DNA of 64,000 nucleotides from the NCBI GenBank assembly GCA_020635515.1, contig JACJZS010000002.1, positions 434,001-498,000 on the forward strand. The letters run 5' to 3'. Each line of letters starts with the position of its first letter. The first letter of the stretch is position 1. The notes under the pieces are model-generated. The model saw only the letters and a program-made list of their open reading frames with translations. It was not told where the DNA came from and did not search any database. Of this stretch, positions 18,219 through 26,482 are shown one piece after another. The stretch comes from Flavobacteriales bacterium. Its GTDB lineage: Bacteria > Bacteroidota > Bacteroidia > Flavobacteriales > Weeksellaceae. Both the position numbers and the translations under genes were made by a program.

Positions 18219-19988
18219 TTACATCTTATTATAAAGTTTATTGTAGTAGTCTTTGTATTTATCTAAAATGATTTTTCTTTTTAGCTTTAATGTTGGCGTA
18301 AGTTCTCCTCCGTCAATGCTCCATGCGGTAGGCGTAAGTTCGAATCGTTTAATTTGTTCCCACGATCCGTATTTTTGATTAATTCGATTAATTTCTTTTT
18401 GAATAGCTTCTTTTACCGCAGGATTTTTACAAATAGCTTCATTAGATGAATTATCGCCAGTTATATTATTTTCTTTTATCCATTTTTGAATGTATTCATA
18501 GGCAGGTTGTATTAATGCACAAGGCATTTTTTCTCCATCGCCTACCACCATAATTTGCTCAATAAAACTGGATTGTTTAAAGTCTATTTCCATTTTTTGT
18601 GGAGCAATATATTTTCCTCCCGATGTTTTAAACATTTCTTTTTTTCTATCGGTAATGAATAGAAAACCATCTCTAATTTCGCCTACATCTCCCGTTTTAA
18701 AATATCCATTTTCATCAAAAATTTCGCTATTTAGTTCCTCTTTTTTAAAATATCCAGAAGTTATACTAGGTCCTTTTACTAAAATTTCACCATCTTCAGC
18801 AATTTTAACCTCTACATTTTTAAGTGGTTTCCCTACAGAACCAACTCGAACTCCATTTTTCCCAAGTGTATTTACAGAAATCACAGGAGAAGTTTCGGTA
18901 AGTCCATAACCTTCTAGAATTGGAATTCCTGCTCCATGAAAAATAGTATTAAGCTGAGGAGATAATGCTGCACTTCCTGAAATTATAGCAATAACATTCC
19001 CACCTACACCTTCTCTCCATTTTTTGAAGACAATCATATCTGCAATTCTGTGTTTTAATGACTTTGGAGAATGAATATCCCAATTTTTAATTAGAGAAAG
19101 TGACCATAAGAATAATTTTCGTTTTAAACCACCCGACTCAGTTCCCTTGGTATAAATTTTATCGTATACTTTTTCTATAAGCCTTGGAACTGCTGTAAAA
19201 AAGTGAGGTTTTACTTCTTTCAAATTATCACCTATAGTGTCTAAACTTTCAGCAAAATAAATAGTATATCCTTCTATCTGATACAAATACGTAATCATTC
19301 TCTCGAATATGTGACAAATAGGGAGAAAACTAAGTGTTTTTACATGACTTGATTTAGGATCAGGAACACGTTCTATGCTAGCAAGTACATTACTCACAAT
19401 ATTTTTATGAGATAACATTACGCCTTTTGGTTTTCCTGTAGTTCCTGAAGTATAAATAATTGATACTAAATTATCTTCTTTTATCAAGTTTTTTACAGCT
19501 TCTACTTCTTCTTGAGTTCCGTCGTCTTTTCCTAAATCTGTAATTTCACTCCAATTTGGTTTTCCTTTTACGTTATCAAAAGTATAAATTCCTACCAAAG
19601 AAGGAATTTGTGGTTTTATGGATTCTATTTTATGGAATAATTCTTCATCGGAAACAAAACACAATTTCACTTCGGCATCATTAAGAACATAAACAGTATC
19701 CTCCTCTGATATAGAAGGATAAATAGGAACAGAAACAGCACCTACTTGTTGAATAGCATAATCTAAAATATGCCATTCGGTACGATTATTCGAAGTAATT
19801 AAAGCAATTTTATCGTTTGGTTTTATACCAAGTTTTAAAAAACCTCTACTTACAGTATTTACTTTACTAACAAAGGTAAGTGTAGTTTCTGTTTTCCACT
19901 CTCCATTGCATTTTGTTGAGATGTATTCTCTATTGGAATTCTCATCTAAGTTCTTCTCAAGAATATCAAATAATCTCAATACTTTCAT
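18219..19988 (-). CDS. Long-chain fatty-acid--CoA ligase (AMP-forming)
   Basis: 589 residues of the ANL superfamily. The P-loop is IIYTSGTTGKPKGVMLSHKN, followed by FLPICHIFER, GYGLTETSPVISVN and the hinge YFKTGDVGEIRDGFLFITD with RKKEMFKTSGGKYIAPQ. The length and the LPICHIFERM segment match FadD15/AcsM-type long-chain acyl-CoA synthetases. It activates fatty acids to acyl-AMP and then acyl-CoA for lipid synthesis or beta-oxidation. It is transcribed alone, with a -7-like TATTTTTG at the complement of 20032-20039. It converges with the GT4 gene. Confidence 0.93.
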   Translation of the reverse strand: MKVLRLFDILEKNLDENSNREYISTKCNGEWKTETTLTFVSKVNTVSRGFLKLGIKPNDKIALITSNNRTEWHILDYAIQQVGAVSVPIYPSISEEDTVYVLNDAEVKLCFVSDEELFHKIESIKPQIPSLVGIYTFDNVKGKPNWSEITDLGKDDGTQEEVEAVKNLIKEDNLVSIIYTSGTTGKPKGVMLSHKNIVSNVLASIERVPDPKSSHVKTLSFLPICHIFERMITYLYQIEGYTIYFAESLDTIGDNLKEVKPHFFTAVPRLIEKVYDKIYTKGTESGGLKRKLFLWSLSLIKNWDIHSPKSLKHRIADMIVFKKWREGVGGNVIAIISGSAALSPQLNTIFHGAGIPILEGYGLTETSPVISVNTLGKNGVRVGSVGKPLKNVEVKIAEDGEILVKGPSITSGYFKKEELNSEIFDENGYFKTGDVGEIRDGFLFITDRKKEMFKTSGGKYIAPQKMEIDFKQSSFIEQIMVVGDGEKMPCALIQPAYEYIQKWIKENNITGDNSSNEAICKNPAVKEAIQKEINRINQKYGSWEQIKRFELTPTAWSIDGGELTPTLKLKRKIILDKYKDYYNKLYNKM

Positions 19989-20119
19989 AAATTTTTCAAA
20001 TTAAGGTTGTATACGTACTTTAACAAATCTACAAAAATATATTTATAATAAAGTACTACTTTATCAATATTAATTATACATACATACTAAATTTGAAAAA
20101 TTTAAATTCACTAATTATT

Positions 20120-21193
20120 TTAATACATGCTTCTAAATTCAATTACGGAATTCTTTGATTCGTCTGAAGATATTTTTTGACTGTACGTTTTTCCGTCGAG
20201 ATGTATTTTAACTTCTCCTGTATTCGGCGGAATTTCTCCTAAATTATGTGCTACAAAAACAACTTTGTGGTGTTTTGCATTTTCATCTAAATCGAGGTTA
20301 AAAGAATATTTTTCTTTTTTAATTTCAAGATTAGAAACTAATACTTTATCGTTATAGAATACCGAAACAACATCTCCATCTTCGTTTCCATAATCGTAAA
20401 TTTCAAATTTTATTTCCCCTTTTTTATAGGAATACACATTGCTAAGTACATCTTTTCTACTATTTTTTCTTTCTGTAGCATCTTGTTCGGAAAGATATGC
20501 ATCTAATTTTGGAGTTTCTTCTTTTACTACAATTTCAGGTTTGTTTACTTCGGCTACTTTTTCTTCTTCCTTTTTATCATCTGCAAAAGGAAAATACTCA
20601 TCTGGTTGTGGCTCTTCTTTTTTTGATTCTTTAGATTGAATTGGTTCAGTTTCTTGATTTTTATATTCTAGATAACTGTTATCATAATTATATTTTTTAC
20701 CATCAAAGTTATTTAAATCGATTGGATTATTTGCTTTTTGTATTTTGGATTCTTTGGATTCTTTTTTATAGCGAACTGTTTCGCTCTCATTATTAGAAAC
20801 TATTCCAGTATAAACACCTCCTGTTGATGAAATATAGTTTTTTGGTTTAATGTTTACATGTCCTATCAAATATTCTTCTCCTTTTTCTTTTATATATTTT
20901 AAATTATAAATAGAAGCGGTATGGTTTTCAGTTTTATCGATTATATCTATGTTCTGAGCAACTAATTTTTTTTCTTTTTTATTATATTGTCCGTCAAAAG
21001 TGTGTTTGCAATATCCTTGATCAATAATATCAAAAGAATATCCTTTTACTTCTTCTTTTTTTGTATCATGAACTAAATGTAATTCTCCATAAAAATTTTC
21101 TTTAGCTTGATTAGGGTCTGTAATCCAAGTTCCTGTAAGATCTTGTGAAAATGAATATATAGAAATTAAAAATAAAATAATAACCTTGTTCAT
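20120..21193 (-). CDS. Secreted hypothetical protein, Lys/Glu-rich centre
   Basis: 357 residues from the ATG at 21193, where a signal peptide begins (MNKVIILFLISIYSFSQ, cleavage after SFSQ); an upstream in-frame start at 21223 would add ten residues ahead of the signal peptide and is less likely. Residues ~18-145 look like a beta-rich domain (LTGTWITDPNQ ... DIIDQGYCKHTFDGQYN). A low-complexity K/E/P/S region runs to ~235, and a beta domain follows at the C-terminus. I do not recognise the family beyond flavobacterial exported proteins. No sorting domain is visible, so periplasmic or outer-membrane-associated. Confidence 0.75.
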   Translation of the reverse strand: MNKVIILFLISIYSFSQDLTGTWITDPNQAKENFYGELHLVHDTKKEEVKGYSFDIIDQGYCKHTFDGQYNKKEKKLVAQNIDIIDKTENHTASIYNLKYIKEKGEEYLIGHVNIKPKNYISSTGGVYTGIVSNNESETVRYKKESKESKIQKANNPIDLNNFDGKKYNYDNSYLEYKNQETEPIQSKESKKEEPQPDEYFPFADDKKEEEKVAEVNKPEIVVKEETPKLDAYLSEQDATERKNSRKDVLSNVYSYKKGEIKFEIYDYGNEDGDVVSVFYNDKVLVSNLEIKKEKYSFNLDLDENAKHHKVVFVAHNLGEIPPNTGEVKIHLDGKTYSQKISSDESKNSVIEFRSMY

Positions 21194-21387
21194 ATTTACA
21201 ATTTTATAACACAAAGGTAACAACTATAATGCAAAACTTTTTATAAAAAAGCTTAATGAAATGTGAAATTATAGACAAAACCTTTGAAAATAGCTTGTTA
21301 AGGAGAGATTAAATAGTAGTGAGCTTTCTCATATGGAATATTCATAGAATTCGGTTTATTGATTTTTAATTACAGGATAAAAATTAT

Positions 21388-21418
21388 TTTGCATTAGTAT
21401 TATATTTTTATAATTTCG
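21388..21418 (+). promoter_or_regulatory. Promoter just upstream of the CACACAA tract
   Basis: TTTG at 21388-21391, 19 bases, then TAATTTCG at 21411-21418, one mismatch from the TAnnTTTG -7 box. It lies 12 bases before the ATG at 21430, so the transcript would start only a few bases ahead of that ATG. This argues that the ATG at 21430 is the designed start codon and that the repeats are translated. Confidence 0.6.
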
Positions 21419-21433
21419 CAAAAAAAATCATGA

Positions 21434-21510
21434 CACACAACACACAACACACAACACACAACACACAACACACAACACACAACACACAACACACAACACA
21501 CAACACACAA
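21434..21510. repeat. Heptanucleotide tandem repeat (CACACAA)x11, putative phase-variation tract
   Basis: Eleven uninterrupted perfect copies of CACACAA, directly after ATGA (21430-21433). Seven is not a multiple of three, so each gain or loss of a unit shifts the frame. With 1, 4, 7, 10 or 13 units the ATG at 21430 would be in frame with the lipoprotein downstream; with the 11 seen here it is not, and translation from that ATG ends at the TAG at 21526-21528. Translated, the repeat gives a THNTQHT period. Confidence 0.95.
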
Positions 21511-21541
21511 CTTAATTTATTTTTTTAGTTTTTTATTCTTA

Positions 21542-23170
21542 ATGAATTTTATTTCTTGTAATGAGGATAGGATAATTGAGGATAAAACTCCTATGTCTTT
21601 TGATGAGAGTGTAACGAGCAAAAATATTAGATTAGAAAATGGAAGATTACATTTTATTAGTATAGAGCAATTTGAAAAGATATACCAAGACTTAGATAAC
21701 AAAGAAGAGGATTATACAATAGAGTTTTTACTGCCTTTTTATCAAAATGGTTTTATCTCTTTAAGACCAAAAGTCACTAAAAAATATGAAGATGTTTTTG
21801 AAAATCAATTAAAAAATAGAGATATAAGTATTCTATCAAAAACGGATTTGAGTAATCCTTCTTTTGTAACTTTATCTGAAGAGGAAAATGATGAATCTAT
21901 AGCTGATTTGATAGATGAAACCGAAGAAATAATTGGAGACGATACATTCTCTTGTCTTCTTAATGAAAATGGAGAGGTTGTAGTAGGAGATTTAATTTAT
22001 AAATACACAGATGTTGGTTTATTTACGGTGGATACAGAAAATGAAGTTGAATTAAATAAGTATTTAGACAGTGAAAATGTTTCTACAAACTTGCTGAAAC
22101 CTACGTCTTATAGTACAGCAGAAAATTTTATTTCTAAAAATGGAGGTATATCAAATGAAAGAACATCATCAACTAGAATAAGTTCTTTTATAAAGGTAAA
22201 TCCATTGGTAAATTATTTAATACCAAAAATTTCAAAAGCATATACAAAAAGTCAGAAGTCCGAGGAAAAATATAGTGAAAATCCAACAACTCAAGATTTT
22301 ACAAAAATAGTACAGTCAATTTCTGAGTGTGAGCCAACAAAAGGTATATTTGGAAATATGTTTGGTATGAACAGGGTATGCAAAGATAAATATGAAAACA
22401 AGAGAAGGGTAAAAGTTAAGGCGTTTAATTATAATTATGTATTAGTTTATAAAACAGGCACAAAAGTTGTACACCAATATAAAGGTTGGACAGGATTTTG
22501 GAGGACAGAAAAGTGCGATGAGATTGCGTTGGGTGTAGATTATATTCAGTTTGAATACAATTATAATAATATACTGAATAATACATTAAATAATATTAAC
22601 AAGTCAAATAGATTCCTTACAACATCTGATAACTTAAGATACGACATGTTGTATGTTTCAGGTAGTTATAATCAGTATTATTATAAAATGAATAACTATC
22701 CTGAGATATTTCAAGATGATATTGTGCTGGAGCTTTTTCTAGGTAATAGTTTTTTAGACCAACAGTTAGAGATGGCTATTCATGAAGTAAATAAACAGTT
22801 AACTACTGATAATTTGAATAAATTGTTTTGGAAAACAACATGGGATCAATCAAATGATTTTTTGAAAAAATTTAGTCTCGAATTTAATGCAGCAAACAAT
22901 AATAATAGAACATTATTAGCAAAAAGTCTAAAAAACCAAAAACTATTAGTTCAAAAAAGTATGTTTTCGCATGGATATAATTTAGGAACTAAAAAGCGTA
23001 CTTTTGATGTTGGAGGTGAAGTAGCTATAAATTTTAACCCTGATAATAATTTTTCTATTAGTGCTACTTCTGGAAATACATTAGTTAAACCATCTGCAAT
23101 GAGAGGAAAGATTTATGGGATTTGTAGAAACGGAGATAAATGGCATGGTAAGAAATTCACTTTTAAATAA
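21542..23170 (+). CDS. Putative phase-variable surface lipoprotein (apparently OFF)
   Basis: The longest ATG-initiated frame is 542 residues, but this ATG lies inside a signal peptide. The same frame is open upstream to 21434 and encodes HNLIYFFSFLFLMNFISC immediately before it, a complete lipoprotein signal with lipobox FISC. The only start able to supply it is the ATG at 21430, out of phase by one base because of the CACACAA tract. The mature part starts CNEDRIIEDKTPMSF; it contains an acidic segment (~110-130), cysteines at ~135, ~260 and ~279, and many Asn/Tyr. I do not recognise the family. Two small outer-membrane-type genes follow, the first after seven bases. Confidence 0.75.
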   Translation: MNFISCNEDRIIEDKTPMSFDESVTSKNIRLENGRLHFISIEQFEKIYQDLDNKEEDYTIEFLLPFYQNGFISLRPKVTKKYEDVFENQLKNRDISILSKTDLSNPSFVTLSEEENDESIADLIDETEEIIGDDTFSCLLNENGEVVVGDLIYKYTDVGLFTVDTENEVELNKYLDSENVSTNLLKPTSYSTAENFISKNGGISNERTSSTRISSFIKVNPLVNYLIPKISKAYTKSQKSEEKYSENPTTQDFTKIVQSISECEPTKGIFGNMFGMNRVCKDKYENKRRVKVKAFNYNYVLVYKTGTKVVHQYKGWTGFWRTEKCDEIALGVDYIQFEYNYNNILNNTLNNINKSNRFLTTSDNLRYDMLYVSGSYNQYYYKMNNYPEIFQDDIVLELFLGNSFLDQQLEMAIHEVNKQLTTDNLNKLFWKTTWDQSNDFLKKFSLEFNAANNNNRTLLAKSLKNQKLLVQKSMFSHGYNLGTKKRTFDVGGEVAINFNPDNNFSISATSGNTLVKPSAMRGKIYGICRNGDKWHGKKFTFK

Positions 23171-23177
23171 AATCTTC

Positions 23178-23729
23178 ATGAGAAGATTATTCCTCATTTT
23201 TTCAATTATTTTCACATTCTATTCGAAAGCACAAAATGATAATTTTTTTCAATTTGAGTATGTGAATTATAATTCTTTTTCAGTTAATTTAGCATCAGAA
23301 TCTAGTTTTCATCTTGGAGAAAATGAAGAAAGTAGTTTTGATTTAGATATTAACTCGTTACATGGTGTCTTTTTCACTAAATACACTTCATTAAGTGCAG
23401 GTTTAGGAGTGAATTGGCATATCAATAAAACACATCTTACCAATTATTGGTTAGCTGATTTTCGTTGGTTTTTAAAGAGTTTTGGTTATGAAAGTCCTTA
23501 CATATTTTTGCAATTGGGGAGGAATATTAATTGGAATTCAAACTTTCCTGAAGGAGGAGTTGCTAGGTTTGGCGTGGGATATACTTTTGAGTCATTAACA
23601 GGGGATTTTCTTTGGTACTTACAAATCTTTAAAGACAGTAAAGAAAGCACTCTTTACAACGATGAAACAATGGAATATGGTAGTTATTTTATAGAATCTT
23701 TTGGAGCATCAGTAGGAATCACATTTTAA
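23178..23729 (+). CDS. Outer-membrane-type beta-barrel hypothetical protein
   Basis: 183 residues from the ATG at 23178, chosen because the signal peptide begins there (MRRLFLIFSIIFTFYSKAQ, cleavage after KAQ); an earlier in-frame start at 23115 would overlap the lipoprotein gene. The mature part alternates polar and hydrophobic residues with aromatic-rich strands (YIFLQLGRNINWN, ARFGVGYTF) and ends ASVGITF with a terminal Phe, as in outer-membrane barrels. Family unrecognised. It sits seven bases after the lipoprotein stop and 22 bases before the next similar gene, so the three probably form an operon. Confidence 0.7.
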   Translation: MRRLFLIFSIIFTFYSKAQNDNFFQFEYVNYNSFSVNLASESSFHLGENEESSFDLDINSLHGVFFTKYTSLSAGLGVNWHINKTHLTNYWLADFRWFLKSFGYESPYIFLQLGRNINWNSNFPEGGVARFGVGYTFESLTGDFLWYLQIFKDSKESTLYNDETMEYGSYFIESFGASVGITF

Positions 23730-23751
23730 AAATAAATTATAAACATTAATC

Positions 23752-24312
23752 ATGAAAATAAATTATTCGTTATTTATTATTTTTTTCTTAAGAATATTAT
23801 TTTGTAATGCTCAACAGTCAGAAGTTTCTGTAGAGAAGAATATGTACGGAGCTCAATTGGGACTTATAGGTTTACATCTTCATAATGAAACAAAATTAGA
23901 ACGTAAGTTTGCTTTACGAACTGAGGCAAGTGTTAGTTTAGTATCATTTCATGGGAATTCTGATAATATTGATTATTTAATAGCTCCATCATTTGTCGTA
24001 GAACCTCGGTTTTATTATGGATTAGATAGAAGAAGTAGACTTGGAAAAAATACTAAAAATAATGGTTCTAATTTTATAAGTTTAAAATCTAGATACCAAA
24101 CTAGTTGGTTATTAACTGAAAGTGATACTTATGATATTGTTCCTTATATATCTTTTACTCCTATGTATGGAATTAGGAGGAATTTTGCTAAAAACTTCAA
24201 TTATGAATTTAGCTTTGGTTTAGGATATCTCCGTGACTTAGAAAAAGCTATCAATAGAGGACAAAACAATCTTCTTTTAGATATTCAAGTAAGAATTGGG
24301 TATAATTTCTAA
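23752..24312 (+). CDS. Outer-membrane-type beta-barrel hypothetical protein
   Basis: 186 residues. Signal peptide MKINYSLFIIFFLRILFCNAQ (split here by cleavage after NAQ), then strand-like segments YGAQLGLIGLHLHNE, LRTEASVSLVSF, FVVEPRFYYGLDRR and YEFSFGLGYLRDL, ending QVRIGYNF with a terminal Phe. It resembles small outer-membrane proteins of Bacteroidetes. No enzymatic motif. It is the last gene of the three-gene surface locus and converges with crtYcd across a pair of hairpins. Confidence 0.72.
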   Translation: MKINYSLFIIFFLRILFCNAQQSEVSVEKNMYGAQLGLIGLHLHNETKLERKFALRTEASVSLVSFHGNSDNIDYLIAPSFVVEPRFYYGLDRRSRLGKNTKNNGSNFISLKSRYQTSWLLTESDTYDIVPYISFTPMYGIRRNFAKNFNYEFSFGLGYLRDLEKAINRGQNNLLLDIQVRIGYNF

Positions 24313-24386
24313 TTGAAAAAAATATTTCAATTAGCTCAGTACGATGTAGTGGAATATGATGTAATAGTTAATTGAGTATTCCACTA
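24309..24386. other. Two perfect hairpins between convergent genes
   Basis: CTAATTGAAA (24309-24318) pairs with TTTCAATTAG (24325-24334) across a six-base loop. TAGTGGAATA (24347-24356) pairs with TATTCCACTA (24377-24386) across 20 bases. They lie between the barrel gene and crtYcd. No long T-run follows, so they may act as 3'-end stabilisers or weak terminators. Confidence 0.5.
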
Positions 24387-24410
24387 AATTGTATAAAACT
24401 CTTTAATAAT

Positions 24411-25112
24411 CTAAAGTTTAAATATTTGTAATGGTCTCCCTCTCCTAAAGTAATCGTATAGAGAAATGGTAGAAGAAATAAGAAGAAACCCATAAATACT
24501 ATCTTCTACAGGAATAGTAAAAATTCTGATTCCTAAGTTTTCAGCATCGTTATACCACACGATAGGATTTTCTAAAAAACCACCTGTTAAGATTCCGTTG
24601 CTTAAAAGGAAAAAAGGAAATATAGAGATATATGTAAGGTAAATCCAAGACATATTTTTCTTCTTTATAATGTTGAAAAACAAGTATGCCGAAGTTAAAA
24701 GAAAAGTAGTAGAAGTATATTTTTTATCGAAAAAGTAGAGTCCTAAAACTAAAACCATTATAAGCAAAACATAACTAATAAATTTATAAGAGGAGATTAG
24801 AAAATTGGATTTTAGAAGTGATTTTAATGAAAAATAAGTAAAAACACACGAATAGGGAATACAAATAAAAAATAATATTTCTTCTATCGGTAAGTTGTAA
24901 ATATAAAATCCCGAAAGGTAATCAGTATTGAATCCCCAAACGCCAATTTTAGTAAAGTAGATATCCCAAACAATAAATAAAAAACCTATAATTCCATTAG
25001 CTAAAAAATAGGATTTCCACGTTTTGTAAAAAGGATATTTTTTATAGAAACTTGCTAGAAATGGAATTACTATACAGGCAAAATCTACAAATAAATAAGT
25101 GTATATTTTCAT
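24411..25112 (-). CDS. crtYcd: Lycopene beta-cyclase, fused CrtYc-CrtYd type
   Basis: 233 residues, about seven transmembrane helices in two related halves. Each half carries the cyclase motif: IYNLPIEEILFF in the first and TIPVEDSIYGF in the second (PxE[ED]xxF type). This is the heterodimeric-type cyclase fused into one chain, as in flavobacteria. It converts lycopene to beta-carotene in the inner membrane. It is the last gene of the minus-strand carotenoid operon; its ATG overlaps the stop of the preceding small gene by four bases. Confidence 0.92.
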   Translation of the reverse strand: MKIYTYLFVDFACIVIPFLASFYKKYPFYKTWKSYFLANGIIGFLFIVWDIYFTKIGVWGFNTDYLSGFYIYNLPIEEILFFICIPYSCVFTYFSLKSLLKSNFLISSYKFISYVLLIMVLVLGLYFFDKKYTSTTFLLTSAYLFFNIIKKKNMSWIYLTYISIFPFFLLSNGILTGGFLENPIVWYNDAENLGIRIFTIPVEDSIYGFLLISSTISLYDYFRRGRPLQIFKL

Positions 25113-25567
25113 TGATTAATTAGCTTTTCAATTGCTTCTTTAAAAGGTTTTTCTTGTACTTTGTGTAAACTTTCTTTAAGAAACTTGGTATCTTCGGGTA
25201 TATTTTGGTCGTAGTTGAGTATTTTAGGAATTTGTTTTTGAGTAGAAAGTCTAAGAAAACGAAGTTCTATATGGTTTCTATTTTTACTAATTGTTTTTTC
25301 TAATAATTTTTTCCCTTTTAGAAAGTAGCTTAATTTTTCATAAAAAATTGCGTGTTTTGCCATACTAAAATAAAAACAAGCTCTATATCCTTCTAATATT
25401 GCATCGCCTTTTAAATCCTTATCTTTAAGTTCTTTATACCATTTTTTTGCAGTTGTTTCATCTTCAATAGATTTCACAAACTCAGTTCGGATTTTCATAT
25501 AATCATACAGCTGAGAATACAAAGTACCGTTGATAAGAATAAAAATTATAACAATGAATTGTCTCAT
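25109..25567 (-). CDS. Secreted hypothetical protein within the carotenoid operon
   Basis: 152 residues. Signal peptide MRQFIVIIFILINGTLYSQ, then an all-helical, charged region (KKWYKELKDKDLKGDAILEG ... YFLKGKKLLEKTI) resembling TPR-like helical proteins. No enzyme motif. It overlaps crtZ and crtYcd by four bases at each end, so it is translated with them. The tight coupling suggests a part in carotenoid handling or in envelope adaptation, but no function is assigned. Confidence 0.8.
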   Translation of the reverse strand: MRQFIVIIFILINGTLYSQLYDYMKIRTEFVKSIEDETTAKKWYKELKDKDLKGDAILEGYRACFYFSMAKHAIFYEKLSYFLKGKKLLEKTISKNRNHIELRFLRLSTQKQIPKILNYDQNIPEDTKFLKESLHKVQEKPFKEAIEKLINQ

Positions 25568-26025
25568 TTTTTAGTATTAAAGGCTTCTTTGAAATACTTT
25601 AATGGAACAAATAACATTCCAAAACATTCTCCATCTTCTTTCCCTAAATGTTTGTGGTGCATTTTATGTGCTTTTCGTAATGCTCTAAAGTATGGATTAC
25701 TTACATTATCAAACCACTTAAATCGCCTGTGAATTAAAACATCGTGTACTAGAAAGTACGCAATTCCATAAAGAAGTATTCCTAATCCTATAAAGAATAA
25801 ATAATTAAAATTTGCTTCTGCACCAAAATAAAAAAGAAGTATGGAAGGAGTTGCAAAAACTACAAAGAAAAAGTCATTCTTTTCAAAAACATGAGGATAT
25901 CCTGGTTGATGATGGTCTTCATGAAAATACCAACCCAATCCATGCATCACGTACTTATGAGTAAGCCAAGTGATTCCCTCCATAATTACAAATGTGAGAA
26001 TAGTTATTACTATCTTGAGTATCAT
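25564..26025 (-). CDS. crtZ: Beta-carotene hydroxylase
   Basis: 153 residues of the fatty-acid-hydroxylase superfamily. The diiron histidine clusters are visible: HKYVMHG, HEDHH, HDVLIHRRF and HKMHHKH. Three or four hydrophobic helices. It adds 3- and 3'-hydroxyls to beta-carotene to give zeaxanthin in the inner membrane. The ORF overlaps the SRPBCC gene and the small secreted gene by four bases each. Normal CrtZ length. Confidence 0.94.
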   Translation of the reverse strand: MILKIVITILTFVIMEGITWLTHKYVMHGLGWYFHEDHHQPGYPHVFEKNDFFFVVFATPSILLFYFGAEANFNYLFFIGLGILLYGIAYFLVHDVLIHRRFKWFDNVSNPYFRALRKAHKMHHKHLGKEDGECFGMLFVPLKYFKEAFNTKK

Positions 26026-26480
26026 GATTGATTGAATTTTTTTTCTAGGTACTGAAATCGATAGTCAAATATATGTTCTAATTTTTTCTTTACAAAAATC
26101 GTATGAGCTAATTTTCCCAAAATCCCAAAGGGAAGTTTGTAGGTAACGATGTCTTCCATCAAAACACCATTTTTATTTTCAGTAAATTTATGCTGATGAT
26201 GCCATAAGGAATAAGGACCTACAACCTGATTATCTACAAAATATTTTTTATCTTCCACATGTGTGATTTCTGTAAGCCAAGTAGTAGGAATATTGAGTAC
26301 AGGAGAAACTTGATACAAAATAACTTGACCTTGGTACATTTTATCCTCTAATTCCGAAACAATTCTAAAACACATATCCTTAGGCGTAATTTCATTTAAG
26401 TTTTTGGGATTCGAGAAAAAATCCCAAGCTGTATCCAATGAAATACGTAATTGTTGTTTTCTTTTTAATTGATATACCAT
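26022..26480 (-). CDS. SRPBCC (START-like) protein in carotenoid operon
   Basis: 152 residues with the SRPBCC/polyketide-cyclase-2 fold pattern: LDTAWDFFSNPKNLNEITP at the N-terminus, GPYSLWHHQHKFTENKNGV and a long C-terminal helix (LEHIFDYRFQYLEKKF). The fold makes a hydrophobic ligand cavity. It is a recurrent passenger of flavobacterial carotenoid clusters. It could bind a carotenoid or precursor, which is inference. It lies two bases after crtB and overlaps crtZ by four bases. Confidence 0.88.
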   Translation of the reverse strand: MVYQLKRKQQLRISLDTAWDFFSNPKNLNEITPKDMCFRIVSELEDKMYQGQVILYQVSPVLNIPTTWLTEITHVEDKKYFVDNQVVGPYSLWHHQHKFTENKNGVLMEDIVTYKLPFGILGKLAHTIFVKKKLEHIFDYRFQYLEKKFNQS

Positions 26481-26482
26481 TT

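Noticed and set aside
21434..21510. CRISPR-like array
   Set aside because: The repeat is seven bases, perfectly tandem without spacers; it is a simple-sequence tract.
21542..21544. ATG at 21542 as the true start of the lipoprotein
   Set aside because: It lies within the hydrophobic core of a signal peptide encoded upstream in the same frame, leaving only MNFISC before the lipobox; not a workable signal.
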